Below, piece after piece: positions 50,714 through 59,786 of a DNA stretch of 64,000 bases. The translations under genes were made by a program, and so were the position numbers. This stretch comes from TMED27 sp045106175 (GTDB taxonomy: Bacteria; Pseudomonadota; Alphaproteobacteria; Micavibrionales; Micavibrionaceae): contig JBGCEF010000033.1 of assembly GCA_045106175.1 (NCBI GenBank), forward strand, positions 1-64,000, given 5' to 3'. Position 1 is the stretch's first letter, and the number at the start of each line of letters is the position of its first letter. The notes beneath the pieces were generated by a model that saw nothing but the letters and a program-made list of their open reading frames with translations, was not told the origin of the DNA and did no database searches.

Positions 50714-52210
50714 ATGCATTACTTTTACAAATCCCCACAGTCTAATATTTTACGCAGTCTTTTTGGCTTGCGTGAGCGTTACTTGTTTACGCGCAACAAT
50801 CGTCTTCGTTTAAGATACAGTGCGACTGGTCTTTCATGTGTGCTTGCTGCGTTTGTTCTTTTGGGCCCGCAGTTGACGCAATCTGATGAGGAGCGTCATT
50901 CAGTTAGTGCGGATCAGAGTGTTGCATTGATTGAACCTGCTGCTGGCGTTTCTATTATTGATCAGGGCGGTGAAGAGCAAAATTTGCAGGTATTTTTATC
51001 GGATAGTTTGAAGGCGCGCATTTCCGATTCTATGCGTGCGGCGCCTGATATTCTTAAAAAGGCTGAAAAGCCAGTGTTGCATCGCAAGGTTTCTGTTGGA
51101 AGTGGGCAGACGATTGCGGGTGTTTTGCAAGAAGTTGGTGTTGGTAAAAATGATACATTTTATGCAGTGAAAGCGTTGGGTGAGCATTTTGATCCCCGTC
51201 GCGTGCGTTCCGGTCAAAAGCTTGATGTGCATTTTAAGAGTTTGGATGACGGGCAGCTTGGATTTGATCGTCTTGAGATGAAGGTTTCTCCTGTTAAAGA
51301 GATTTTGGTGACAAAAAAAGCGGATGAGAATTTTTCATCCGAGCTTGTTGAACAAGAACTTCAGCGTAGAGTTTATGGTCGTATTGCAAAGATTGAGACA
51401 TCGCTTTACGGGTCTGCAGCGCGAGCAGATATTCCTTCGCCGATTATTGCGGAGATGATCCGTATTTATTCTTGGAATTTTGATTTTCAACGTGATATTC
51501 GCCGTGGTGATCAGGTTCAGGTGATGTATGAAGCCTTTGAGACGGAAGATGGTGAATTCGCGAAATTCGGGAAAATCTTATTTGCGAATTTGAAGAATGG
51601 TAATAGTGAAACACCGATCTACCGTTTTGAGATGGCTAATGGACGTGTTGATTATTTTGAACCGGATGGGACCAGTGTTCGTAAGACATTGATGAAAACA
51701 CCGGTTGATGGCGCGCGCATTTCTTCTGGTTTTGGTATGCGCCGTCATCCTATTCTTGGTTATAACAAAATGCATAAAGGGGTAGATTTTGCAGCCCCCA
51801 CAGGAACACCAATTTACGCGGCTGGCGACGGTGTGGTTGAGCATGTCGGTCGCAGAGGGGCGTACGGTAAATATATTCGTTTGCGTCATAATTCGAAATT
51901 AAAGACGGCCTATGCGCATTTGCACAAATATAAAAAAGGTTTGAGCGCAGGCAAGAGTGTTAAGCAAGGCGATGTGATTGGTTATGTTGGATCAACAGGA
52001 CGATCAACTGGTCCGCATCTTCATTATGAAGTCCTTGTAAATGGTACCCAGGTTAATCCACGAAGTGTCAAATTGCCAACTGGTGAGATCTTAAGAGGTC
52101 AGGAATTAGATAAATTTAAAGCTATGGTTCGCAATCTTGATCGTGAATATGTTTCATTGACGAAGGGTCTTCGTTTTGCCTCTTGGTCTTTATCGGATGA
52201 CCGTAGTTAA
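50714..52210 (+). CDS. M23-family peptidoglycan peptidase
   Basis: A 498-residue envelope protein with one N-terminal membrane helix (about 36-54) and a long periplasmic part. The LytM/M23 domain occupies about 335-450. Zinc ligands are in HKGVDFAAP (HxxxD) and in GPHLHYEV (HxH). SGFGMRRHPILGYNKMHKG and GYVGSTGRSTG are typical. A LysM/OapA-like segment precedes it (GSGQTIAGVLQEVG at about 132-146). It likely cleaves peptide cross-links. All zinc residues are present, so activity is expected. It overlaps surf1, on the opposite strand, by four bases. Confidence 0.9.
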   Translation: MHYFYKSPQSNILRSLFGLRERYLFTRNNRLRLRYSATGLSCVLAAFVLLGPQLTQSDEERHSVSADQSVALIEPAAGVSIIDQGGEEQNLQVFLSDSLKARISDSMRAAPDILKKAEKPVLHRKVSVGSGQTIAGVLQEVGVGKNDTFYAVKALGEHFDPRRVRSGQKLDVHFKSLDDGQLGFDRLEMKVSPVKEILVTKKADENFSSELVEQELQRRVYGRIAKIETSLYGSAARADIPSPIIAEMIRIYSWNFDFQRDIRRGDQVQVMYEAFETEDGEFAKFGKILFANLKNGNSETPIYRFEMANGRVDYFEPDGTSVRKTLMKTPVDGARISSGFGMRRHPILGYNKMHKGVDFAAPTGTPIYAAGDGVVEHVGRRGAYGKYIRLRHNSKLKTAYAHLHKYKKGLSAGKSVKQGDVIGYVGSTGRSTGPHLHYEVLVNGTQVNPRSVKLPTGEILRGQELDKFKAMVRNLDREYVSLTKGLRFASWSLSDDRS

Positions 52211-52905
52211 GATTTTTTTCCAAAAAACCGTAATCCATAAATCAAAATTAAACTAGCTGCGAGTGTGAACCAGAAAAACGCATATTGTGCGTGATTATTA
52301 TTTGGTGACCATTTTTCGTTGCTTGGGAATGACCCTTTTAATGGTGGTTTGGCGTGATCAGCGAAAAGTATGAATGGGATCGCGCTGCCTAAATTTTTAG
52401 CGTTTGCGATTTGCTCAATATCGTATCTGTACCAAATGTCGTTTGAAGGGTCGTTTTCAGGGATGAAATTATTCCAGGTTGAGCTCCTTGCGAGGCCTTT
52501 GAAGGTTATGGTCTGTCCGTTTAGCTCATTCAGTGGGTGTTGTCTGATGTCTTGGGTACTTGGGTTAAAACCTAGATCAACAAGAAGCATTCCTTGCATT
52601 GTTTTTACTGGTGTGACGATGGTATGTCCGCCGATACTGTCTTGGACGTGGTGGCCAAATGGGATTGATTGATCGAATAAGAATTTACCGCTTATTTGCC
52701 CATAGGCGAAATCCTCTTCATTTATCGTGCTGAAATTTAACTCTTTGCTATTGTCTGAGGCATAGGCGGTTTCTAGTTTTTCTATGATATCATTTTTCCA
52801 CGCCATGCGCTTAATTTGCCAGCTACCGAGCGCGCATAGAATGATGAAGCCAAGACATGTAAACAATGTTGCCCATAATGGAATTGAACGAGGTTTTTGT
52901 GTCAT
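52207..52905 (-). CDS. surf1: SURF1 cytochrome oxidase assembly protein
   Basis: SURF1 assists haem a insertion into subunit I of the oxidase. The 232-residue protein shows the standard layout of one helix at each end (about 11-28 and 206-226) with a periplasmic domain between. GFIILCALGSWQIKRMAWKN and VDLGFNPSTQDIR are characteristic. It is the last gene of the oxidase cluster as read on the minus strand, 3 bp after the DUF983 gene. Confidence 0.92.
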   Translation of the reverse strand: MTQKPRSIPLWATLFTCLGFIILCALGSWQIKRMAWKNDIIEKLETAYASDNSKELNFSTINEEDFAYGQISGKFLFDQSIPFGHHVQDSIGGHTIVTPVKTMQGMLLVDLGFNPSTQDIRQHPLNELNGQTITFKGLARSSTWNNFIPENDPSNDIWYRYDIEQIANAKNLGSAIPFILFADHAKPPLKGSFPSNEKWSPNNNHAQYAFFWFTLAASLILIYGLRFFGKKS

Positions 52906-52908
52906 ATG

Positions 52909-53262
52909 TTATTCCCAATCATTGGGCCGGTGTTTGAATTGAAGCGCGATAATATATGCTTTTAATGGTTTAAGTGTCAGTATGATTAAGATTAAGGTGC
53001 AGACGCCCCATATTAAACCATGGAGCCATAAGGGCCATGTTAATAAGCGATCAGCGATAAGAGCTATTGGTACAATAAGCGAGCCGAGAATAAATGTCAG
53101 AAATACTGCTGGGCCGTCTGCGCTATCATTTTTTGTGAAATCCAGATTACAATTTTGGCACTGATCCAGCAATGTTAGATCAAATCTTGATTTATACAAA
53201 TCGCCTGTTTTGCATCTTGGGCATTTGCAGGCTAGACCTGTTTTGATGAGGTCTAGATCCAT
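52909..53262 (-). CDS. DUF983 zinc-ribbon membrane protein
   Basis: A 117-residue protein with a cytoplasmic zinc ribbon (CKCPRCKTGDLYKSR, then DQCQNCNLDF) and two membrane helices (about 51-73 and 77-97). DUF983 genes sit in alphaproteobacterial oxidase clusters between ctaE and surf1, as here, and are presumed to act in oxidase assembly. The biochemical function is not known to me. Confidence 0.88.
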   Translation of the reverse strand: MDLDLIKTGLACKCPRCKTGDLYKSRFDLTLLDQCQNCNLDFTKNDSADGPAVFLTFILGSLIVPIALIADRLLTWPLWLHGLIWGVCTLILIILTLKPLKAYIIALQFKHRPNDWE

Positions 53263-53289
53263 TTGTTAGTCCGCTCTTTATAATCTATT

Positions 53290-54213
53290 TTATTCCGCGG
53301 GGACTGCACGTGGTGCACCCCTTAACAATTCTAGTTCGCTGTGGTCAACGCCGATTGCGCCCCACCAGTAGACAGCGATAAAGAGGAATAGCCATACAAC
53401 GTCAACAAAGTGCCAATACCAAGCTGCCGCTTCGAAGCCGAAGTGTTTTTCTGCGGTGAAGTGGTTGTTAGCCATTCGCCACCAGCATACGCCGAGGAAT
53501 ATCGTTCCCACTAAGACGTGGAAGCCGTGGAAACCAGTGGCCATAAAGAATGTTGATGAGTAAATACCGTCTGTAAAACCAAAATGTACATGACCGTATT
53601 CATAGATTTGGAAACATAAGAAAAAGAATCCTAAACCAACGGTGATTCCGAGGGCTTTTGAGGCTTCTTTGATATTATTGTGCAAGATTTCATGGTGCGC
53701 CCATGTACATGTACAGCCCGATAGCAAAAGAATCATTGTCATCATAAATGGAAGATCAAACGCTGGAATTGTTTCTATATTTTCAGGAGGCCAAACAAAA
53801 TTTATGGCTTCTGTTGGGAATAAGGATGCGTTAAAGAAGGCCCAAAAAAATGCAACGAAGAACATTAATTCTGATGCGATAAATAAAACCATGCCGTAAC
53901 GAAAGCCAATTTCTGCGATGGGTGTATGGGCTTTTTCGACGACAGCCTCGTATATGACATCTTTCCACCAAAAGAACATACAAATTAAAATGGCTATAAG
54001 ACCAAACATTGGGCCCCATGGGAATGGTGCGTCTATTGGTTCACCGCTGAGTTGAGATGCGTTAAGGGCTTCGCGATAGGTTGGGAAATACAAAACCATT
54101 AAAAGGCAGAAAAACCCGGCTGCGAATGAGCTTGCTAACGGCCAAACATTGGGGCGCAAAATATGATAGGGGTGGGGTTTTCCCGTTGTGGTGTATTCAA
54201 TATTTTCAGCCAT
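53290..54213 (-). CDS. ctaE: Cytochrome c oxidase subunit III
   Basis: An integral subunit of the aa3 oxidase with seven helices in about 307 residues. HPYHILRPNVWPLASSFAAG is the N-terminal block. FGYGMVLFIASELMFFVAFFW-type helix (written here as RYGMVLFIASELMFFVAFFW) and HGFHVLVGTIFLGVCWWRM and the C-terminal AAAWYWHFVDVVWLFLFIAV are diagnostic. It follows cox11 and precedes DUF983 in the minus-strand operon. Confidence 0.96.
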   Translation of the reverse strand: MAENIEYTTTGKPHPYHILRPNVWPLASSFAAGFFCLLMVLYFPTYREALNASQLSGEPIDAPFPWGPMFGLIAILICMFFWWKDVIYEAVVEKAHTPIAEIGFRYGMVLFIASELMFFVAFFWAFFNASLFPTEAINFVWPPENIETIPAFDLPFMMTMILLLSGCTCTWAHHEILHNNIKEASKALGITVGLGFFFLCFQIYEYGHVHFGFTDGIYSSTFFMATGFHGFHVLVGTIFLGVCWWRMANNHFTAEKHFGFEAAAWYWHFVDVVWLFLFIAVYWWGAIGVDHSELELLRGAPRAVPAE

Positions 54214-54254
54214 GGCTCGGTTATCTCTTAGAAGTTATATATTACTATGAAGGC

Positions 54255-54875
54255 TTAGTTGATTTGCTGTTCCAAATCAACAGTTTCATCATTGTAAAAG
54301 GCTTCCATGGCTTGATCAAGTTCTTCTGATTGTGCGGTGAAAAAAGTGTACGAGAGCGTGATGGTATCTATGTCTTGCATGAGTGGGTCATCATTCATTG
54401 CCGGATCGATATAAAACATGACTGGCATGTCGACATATTCTTTGGGGCTTAGAATTTGTTCATCAAAGCAAAAGCATTGGATTTTGTGGAAGTATTTTCC
54501 AACCTTTAATGGGGTCACATTATAGACAGCGGTTCCGCCAGTGGGGGTCATGGCTTTGTTATATGCACTGTATGCGGTGAGGCCGCGTTGGCCTAGTTTA
54601 ACGGTTATTTCCCTTTGTTCGGGTTTAAAGTCCCAAGGGAGGTTGCGATTTGTTTCGGCGTTGAACTTGACGGTAACTTCGCGGTCCAAAATTACATCAG
54701 GTAGCTCTGTTGCGACCTGTGTTGTTCCGGCGAAACCAGTGACGCGGCAAAAAAGGTTGTATAGAGGGACGAATGCATAAGACAGTGCGATCATGCCAAC
54801 GACAAGTCCAAGGATTGTTAGCCCTAGGCGCGCATTTTTGCGAGATTGTTCTGCGTGGAGGTCATTATCCATCAT
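54255..54875 (-). CDS. ctaG: Cytochrome c oxidase assembly protein CtaG (Cox11)
   Basis: Cox11 delivers copper to CuB in subunit I. Of 206 residues, one N-terminal membrane helix (about 15-38) is followed by a periplasmic immunoglobulin-like domain. The copper motif CFC is in HKIQCFCFDEQ, and YVDMPVMFYIDP follows. AFVPLYNLFCRVTGFAGTTQ is the conserved post-helix block. It lies between the 101-residue unknown gene and ctaE. Confidence 0.95.
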   Translation of the reverse strand: MMDNDLHAEQSRKNARLGLTILGLVVGMIALSYAFVPLYNLFCRVTGFAGTTQVATELPDVILDREVTVKFNAETNRNLPWDFKPEQREITVKLGQRGLTAYSAYNKAMTPTGGTAVYNVTPLKVGKYFHKIQCFCFDEQILSPKEYVDMPVMFYIDPAMNDDPLMQDIDTITLSYTFFTAQSEELDQAMEAFYNDETVDLEQQIN

Positions 54876-54940
54876 ACCAATATATATAGTGAAAAAATTG
54901 TTGGTATCAATCGTTGCTTAATAAGATTATTCGAAGGGTA

Positions 54941-55246
54941 TTACTTGGCAACAAGATCATTGTCATGGTTGCGTTCGTTGTTCAGGTCAGCGAGCTTTTT
55001 GTCATAGCGTTTACGGCTTTCGATCATTGGCTCAGCATATTGTTTTCTGCGTTCATCAATCGCTTTTCTAAACTCGATGCGGCTTTTGCGATATTCAAAT
55101 TGACGATCATATATTTCATTACATGAATCGATAGCTTCACCGGCTGAGTCTGTATCAATGGATTGTCCGCATGAATCTTGTGCGTTTGCATGTATTGGTG
55201 CGAATGCTGCGAATAGAATTATGGCTAAGAGTGAGAGACGAATCAT
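54941..55246 (-). CDS. Exported small charged helical protein in oxidase cluster
   Basis: A 101-residue unknown protein. A signal peptide (LSLLAIILFAAFAPIHANA) is clear, with cleavage before QDSC. The mature 78 residues begin with a short Cys-containing part (Cys26 and Cys42, possibly one disulfide). A highly charged region rich in Arg, Lys and Glu follows (FEYRKSRIEFRKAIDERRKQ), probably one long helix or coiled coil. It lies between the small single-helix gene and cox11. A role in oxidase assembly is inferred from position only. Confidence 0.7.
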   Translation of the reverse strand: MIRLSLLAIILFAAFAPIHANAQDSCGQSIDTDSAGEAIDSCNEIYDRQFEYRKSRIEFRKAIDERRKQYAEPMIESRKRYDKKLADLNNERNHDNDLVAK

Positions 55247-55319
55247 TGTGTGTAAACCTATATAGCTTTTCTAATAGTATATCTGAAATTGCTTGTTCGA
55301 TAAAGATTTTATGCTTGGT

Positions 55320-55442
55320 TTAAGCTGGGCCGGCAATACGGATCATTGTGACAATCCATATCATTGCGATAAAAGCAAAAATAATGGCCAGAATGACAAG
55401 GTTTTTATTCTTTTTTTCTTTATGCAAATCGGAATGCGGCAT
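55320..55442 (-). CDS. 40-residue single-helix protein, CoxF-like
   Basis: A short frame starts at the ATG at 55442 and stops at the TAA at 55320: MPHSDLHKEKKNKNLVILAI, then IFAFIAMIWIVTMIRIAGPA. A basic N-terminus of about 14 residues is followed by one membrane helix. Alphaproteobacterial oxidase clusters often carry such a small gene (coxF) between ctaB and cox11, the same place as here. Length is shorter than some relatives. The basic start suggests N-in topology. It begins 24 bp after the ctaB stop. Confidence 0.75.
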   Translation of the reverse strand: MPHSDLHKEKKNKNLVILAIIFAFIAMIWIVTMIRIAGPA

Positions 55443-55466
55443 TTTGATCGTTCTTTTTGATAGTGG

Positions 55467-56372
55467 TTATAAGAGCATGAGGGCTAAAAATAATGCGAAT
55501 AGATAAAATACCGAATAGCCGAACATGATTTTTGCATCTTTGAAGGTGTTATCATTTTCATCGGATTTGTAAACGCGAATAGCAGAGATTAAAAACAAGC
55601 CGCTTAATATGCTGGCTGCGATACCGTAGGATACATTTTCGAATCCTAAAAACCATGGGCTTAGTGTGATTGGGAATAACAGTAATGTATATGCCAGCAT
55701 TTGAATTTTTGTCTTTTTTGCGCCGGCGGTCACGGTCATCATTGGAATTTTTGCACGTTTGTAATCTTCGTTTGCGAATAGTGATAAGGCCCAGAAATGT
55801 GGCGGGGTCCACATAAATATGATGGCGAACATAATGATAGGGTAAAGTGTTATATCTCCGGTTATTGCGGCCCAGCCAATGACGGGCGGGAAAGCGCCAG
55901 CAGCACCACCAATCACAATATTTTGGGGCGTTGAGCGTTTTAACCAGATTGTATAGATTAAAACATAGAATAGATTTGCAAAGGCGAGTAACCCTGCTGC
56001 GGTCCAGTTCATAGCAACGCCCATCATCATGCATGAAAAGACAGAGAGCACGCAGCCGAATGTGAGGGCTTCGTCTGGGTTGATTTTGCCAGTTGGAATA
56101 GGGCGTTCTTTGGTTCTGTCCATGATGGCGTCAATATCACGGTCAAACCACATATTAATTGCGCCTGCTGCGCCTGCGCCCAGAGCGAGACAGAGCATTG
56201 CGACGAATGCCAAAAAAGGGTGAGTGGTTTCTAAACCTGGAGCGACCCACATGCCTGCGAAACCTGTAAAGATTACGAGGCTCATAACCTTTGGTTTGAG
56301 CAAGGCGAAATAATCAGAAACAGTGCTTTCGCTTGTTTGTGTCACGTTATTTTGTGTGAGTGTACTATCCAT
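55467..56372 (-). CDS. ctaB: Protohaem IX farnesyltransferase (haem O synthase)
   Basis: CtaB transfers a farnesyl group to haem b, making haem O on the way to haem a. The 301-residue, about nine-helix UbiA-fold protein shows the first aspartate motif in NMWFDRDIDAIMDRTKERP and the second region in TPPHFWALSLFANEDYKRAK. YFALLKPKVMSLVIFTGFAG is the conserved N-terminus. It is upstream of the small coxF-like gene and downstream of an unknown gene in the same direction. Confidence 0.95.
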   Translation of the reverse strand: MDSTLTQNNVTQTSESTVSDYFALLKPKVMSLVIFTGFAGMWVAPGLETTHPFLAFVAMLCLALGAGAAGAINMWFDRDIDAIMDRTKERPIPTGKINPDEALTFGCVLSVFSCMMMGVAMNWTAAGLLAFANLFYVLIYTIWLKRSTPQNIVIGGAAGAFPPVIGWAAITGDITLYPIIMFAIIFMWTPPHFWALSLFANEDYKRAKIPMMTVTAGAKKTKIQMLAYTLLLFPITLSPWFLGFENVSYGIAASILSGLFLISAIRVYKSDENDNTFKDAKIMFGYSVFYLFALFLALMLL

Positions 56373-56412
56373 TTGAGATATATACGCTCAGCAAGTCTAT
56401 TGGGCAAGGGGT

Positions 56413-56988
56413 TTAGCCGTATGATGCGCCTAAAAATGGTTTCACGTCAGCTTTTGGTTTATAACGTTCGTCATCAAAATGTGCTTCAATGGCATAGCGA
56501 AGACGGCCGACTTCGCCTGCGTTTTCGACTGATCCTGTTGAATTTGGTCCGGTGTTAAAGAAATCAACGCCCATTCCTAAATCTGAGTAGCTTAGAATTG
56601 GTAGAGCGGCGATGACGTGTTGAAGTTCGCGTGCCATATCGTTGAGGCCCATGTCGCTGAATTCTTGTGCGAATTCAGATAGTGTGCGTTCGATGATAGC
56701 TGTGCTCTCACCATCTAGATGATCATATATATAATCTAAGACTTGGCCATGGGGTGTTCCGTTGAGGATGAGTGAGAAGACTTGTTGTTTGAGGCTTTGC
56801 GCATATGGGTTGAGGACTAATTCTTCAACGCCTGCCGTTGTCTCTGCGTTTTCTGCAATGTCTTTTATAGTTTCGAATGTTGTTTTTCTTGTGCCCGTGA
56901 GTGCGCCAGCCTGTTCAAAATTATTGGACAGGGTGATTGTTCCAAAGTTACTTGGTTCATAGTCAGTGTGCGCGTAACTATTTAACAT
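56413..56988 (-). CDS. Unknown protein between ctaD and ctaB
   Basis: A 191-residue soluble-looking protein that I do not recognise. It has no signal, membrane segment or Cys. Residues 1-50 are polar, Thr/Asn-rich, and the central part (about 60-135) is predicted helical (LKQQVFSLILNGTPHGQVLD, IIERTLSEFAQEFSDMGLND). The C-terminal 60 residues are Gly/Asp-rich. It lies after the ctaD terminator and 40 bp before ctaB, so it may share the promoter of ctaB. Its position inside an oxidase cluster is unusual. Function unknown. Confidence 0.7.
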   Translation of the reverse strand: MLNSYAHTDYEPSNFGTITLSNNFEQAGALTGTRKTTFETIKDIAENAETTAGVEELVLNPYAQSLKQQVFSLILNGTPHGQVLDYIYDHLDGESTAIIERTLSEFAQEFSDMGLNDMARELQHVIAALPILSYSDLGMGVDFFNTGPNSTGSVENAGEVGRLRYAIEAHFDDERYKPKADVKPFLGASYG

Positions 56989-57069
56989 GTAATTTTATTA
57001 GCACTTTGTGCTATTAAATGCAAATAAAATTATCATTTAGAGTTCTCTAATATGCAGGCTTCAGAGTAT

Positions 57070-57096
57070 AAAAAACCCCGCATTGAGCGGGGCTTT
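57070..57096 (-). terminator. Terminator after ctaD
   Basis: CCCCGC (57076-57081) pairs with GCGGGG (57087-57092) around ATTGA. Flanking A and T runs make it a strong terminator for the minus strand (TTTTTT follows the stem). It lies 20 bp past the ctaD stop and splits the oxidase cluster into ctaC-ctaD and the downstream genes. Confidence 0.85.
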
Positions 57097-57116
57097 TGGC
57101 TTAATTAATGTTCTGC

Positions 57117-58796
57117 CTATTTTACTTTTGGCTGAATTTCGAATTGATGGAATGGGGGTGGTGACGATACTGTCCATTCTAATGTCATGGATTGTGGTTG
57201 TGCATTCCAATAATTATCTTCGACTTTGCGTCCTCTTAATAGTGTGTAGAAGACAACGAAGATGAAAAATAGTGTTGCTAATCCAGTTAAGTAAGAGCCG
57301 TAAGAGGAAATGAGATTCCATCCAGCAAAGGCATCGGGGTAATCGATGTAGCGGCGCGGCATTCCCTGTAGCCCTAAGAAGTGCTGCGGGAAGAAGATGG
57401 CGTTAACACCGATAAATGTTAACCAGAAATGCGTTGCGCCCATCCATTCGGGATATTGGCGCCCTGAGATTTTGCCAATCCAGTAATAGAATCCAGCGAA
57501 AAGAGCAAAAACTGCACCGAGTGATAGAACGTAGTGGAAGTGCGCTACCACATAATAGGTGTCGTGAAGTGCTATTGTCATTCCTGCGTTTGCCAGAACA
57601 ACGCCAGTAACACCGCCAACGGTGAATAGGAAGATGAAACCGATTGCCCAAAGCATGGGTGTTTTAAATTGGATTGATCCGCCCCACATAGTTGCTATCC
57701 ACGAGAAGATTTTGATCCCTGTTGGGACCGCGATGATCAAGGTTGCCGCTGTGAAGTATGCGCGGGTGTTGACGTCTAAGCCGACTGTATACATGTGGTG
57801 CGCCCACACAACAAAACCGACAAAGCCGATTGCGACCATCGCATAGGCCATCCCTAAGTAACCAAATATTGGTTTTTGGGAGAATGTGGAGACGATGTGA
57901 GACACGATACCGAACGCAGGCAAGATCATAATATATACTTCGGGGTGCCCAAAGAACCAGAACAAGTGCTGATACAAAAGCGGGTCACCGCCGCCTTCAG
58001 GGTTGAAGAAGGCTGTTCCGAAGTTACGGTCGGTTAAAAGCATTGTGATCGCACCACCAAGTACGGGAACCGCGAGTACGAGCAAGAATGCCGTCACAAG
58101 CATCGCCCATACAAAGAGTGGCATTTTGTGTAATGTCATACCCGGTGCGCGCATATTAAAGATTGTTGTGATGAAGTTAGCAGCACCAAGTATCGAGCTT
58201 GCGCCCGCGAGGTGAAGTGAGAAAATTGCCAGATCAACTGAAACTCCAGTATGTGTAAGCTTGCTGTCTGATAGAGGTGGGTATACGGTCCAGCCTGTTC
58301 CTGCGCCAAATCCAAAGAAGTCTTTTAGCAGCATGCCTTTGCCTTCTTCCGCCCTTTGATTGAGGGTTTCCGTCCAGTAGCTAATATCAAAGATTTCCGC
58401 GCCAATCAGTGCAGATAATAGTAAAAGTAAGAAAGCAGGTACGATTAGCCAGAATGAAATGTTATTTAAGCGTGGGAAAGCCATGTCAGGCGCGCCAATC
58501 ATAAGGGGGACAAACCAGTTTCCAAAACCACCGATTAAACCTGGCATGACCACAAAGAAAACCATAATCAGTCCGTGCGCGGTGATAAATACATTCCAGA
58601 GCTGACCATTAGGGTTGCCGGCTTCGTCTGTGATGAATTGAACGCCTGGTTCTTGGAGTTCCATACGCATTAGCATTGAGAATAAACCACCAACGATACC
58701 TGCGATTATCGAGAAGATAATGTAGAGAGTACCGATATCTTTGTGGTTCGTTGACATGAACCATCGTGCGAAAAATCCGGGTGTTTCATTGGCCAT
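57117..58796 (-). CDS. ctaD: Cytochrome c oxidase subunit I
   Basis: The catalytic subunit with haem a, haem a3 and CuB. Its 559 residues hold twelve helices. Haem a ligand His is in FITAHGLIMVFF. The His-Tyr cross-link is in FWFFGHPEVYIMILP. The CuB pair is in VWAHHMYTVGLD, and the haem ligand pair is in VVAHFHYVLSLGAVF. The D-channel Asn/Asp block (GGFGNWFVPLMIGAPDMAFP) and the K-channel Lys region are present, indicating an A-type proton-pumping enzyme. It is 40 bp downstream of ctaC. Confidence 0.97.
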   Translation of the reverse strand: MANETPGFFARWFMSTNHKDIGTLYIIFSIIAGIVGGLFSMLMRMELQEPGVQFITDEAGNPNGQLWNVFITAHGLIMVFFVVMPGLIGGFGNWFVPLMIGAPDMAFPRLNNISFWLIVPAFLLLLLSALIGAEIFDISYWTETLNQRAEEGKGMLLKDFFGFGAGTGWTVYPPLSDSKLTHTGVSVDLAIFSLHLAGASSILGAANFITTIFNMRAPGMTLHKMPLFVWAMLVTAFLLVLAVPVLGGAITMLLTDRNFGTAFFNPEGGGDPLLYQHLFWFFGHPEVYIMILPAFGIVSHIVSTFSQKPIFGYLGMAYAMVAIGFVGFVVWAHHMYTVGLDVNTRAYFTAATLIIAVPTGIKIFSWIATMWGGSIQFKTPMLWAIGFIFLFTVGGVTGVVLANAGMTIALHDTYYVVAHFHYVLSLGAVFALFAGFYYWIGKISGRQYPEWMGATHFWLTFIGVNAIFFPQHFLGLQGMPRRYIDYPDAFAGWNLISSYGSYLTGLATLFFIFVVFYTLLRGRKVEDNYWNAQPQSMTLEWTVSSPPPFHQFEIQPKVK

Positions 58797-58836
58797 TGTA
58801 GTTAATCCTTATTCTTTATCCCTTGATTTTAATATC

Positions 58837-59730
58837 TTAGTTTTGTTGCTGTGTTGTATTTTGCGCATTATCTAGAGTGTTTTCGAGCGCAGTCATTTCT
58901 GTATTATCGTTTACAGCTTTTATTTCTTTATCTGCGACCATAAAATCATCCTCGGATGCGCCATTGGCTAATGCCCATGTTTTATATTCTTCTTTTGTGA
59001 CGGCTTTTACTTCGATTGGCATGTATGCGTGATCTTTACCGCAGATTTCTGAACACTGACCGTAATAAATGCCAGGTTCATTGATGCGGACCCATGTTTC
59101 ATTCCAACGTCCTGGTATTGCATCCATTTTTACGCCAAATGAGGGAACAGTCCATGAGTGGATGACGTCACCAGCCGAAATTAATAGCTGAATGTCTGTG
59201 TCTACAGGGAGTACGATTTGATTGTCTGTTGAAAGCAATCTGACTTGGTCTGCTGTAATATCTTTATCAGCGATCATGTACGAATCAAATGTGATGTCAC
59301 CGTGATCGGGATATTGATATTGCCAATACCATTGATATCCGATGATTTTCAAGGTCATTTCTGGTGTTTCTGTTCTGTCGTTGTAATACAAAAGTTGAAA
59401 TGACGGGATTGCAATGAAGATTAAGATGATGATTGGAACTAAGGTCCAAATGACCTCAATAAAAACATTGTGTGAAAATTGCTTAGGCTCTGGGTTAGCT
59501 TTGTGATTGTAGCGGATGATGACCCAAACTAGTAAAACCAAAACGAATAGTGCGATTGCGATAATGATCCACAGCATCAAATTGTGAAAATCTGTGATGC
59601 GTTCTTTTAGTGGCGTTGCGGAATCTTGTAAATTTATGCCCCACGGTATTGGTTTTGCTGCAAAAGCAGGCAATGAGTACGAGGTTATAAATGCCGCTAT
59701 GGCTAACATGATTGCGTTTAATTTTATCAT
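58837..59730 (-). CDS. ctaC: Cytochrome c oxidase subunit II
   Basis: Subunit II accepts electrons from cytochrome c through its CuA centre. The ATG at 59730 is chosen over an upstream ATG at 59829 since it gives a proper signal peptide (IKLNAIMLAIAAFITSYSLP to AFA). Two membrane helices follow (about 45-70 and 95-115 of the chosen form), then the periplasmic cupredoxin domain. The CuA ligands are in YGQCSEICGKDHAYMP (Cys, Cys, His, Met) and IHSWTVPSFGVK. A Gln/Asn-rich acidic tail ends the protein. It is 40 bp upstream of ctaD. Confidence 0.96.
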   Translation of the reverse strand: MIKLNAIMLAIAAFITSYSLPAFAAKPIPWGINLQDSATPLKERITDFHNLMLWIIIAIALFVLVLLVWVIIRYNHKANPEPKQFSHNVFIEVIWTLVPIIILIFIAIPSFQLLYYNDRTETPEMTLKIIGYQWYWQYQYPDHGDITFDSYMIADKDITADQVRLLSTDNQIVLPVDTDIQLLISAGDVIHSWTVPSFGVKMDAIPGRWNETWVRINEPGIYYGQCSEICGKDHAYMPIEVKAVTKEEYKTWALANGASEDDFMVADKEIKAVNDNTEMTALENTLDNAQNTTQQQN

Positions 59731-59786
59731 AATAAGAATTTTCTGATTTATATATGGGCGTTTAGTACGCTTAATTTCTTGATATA

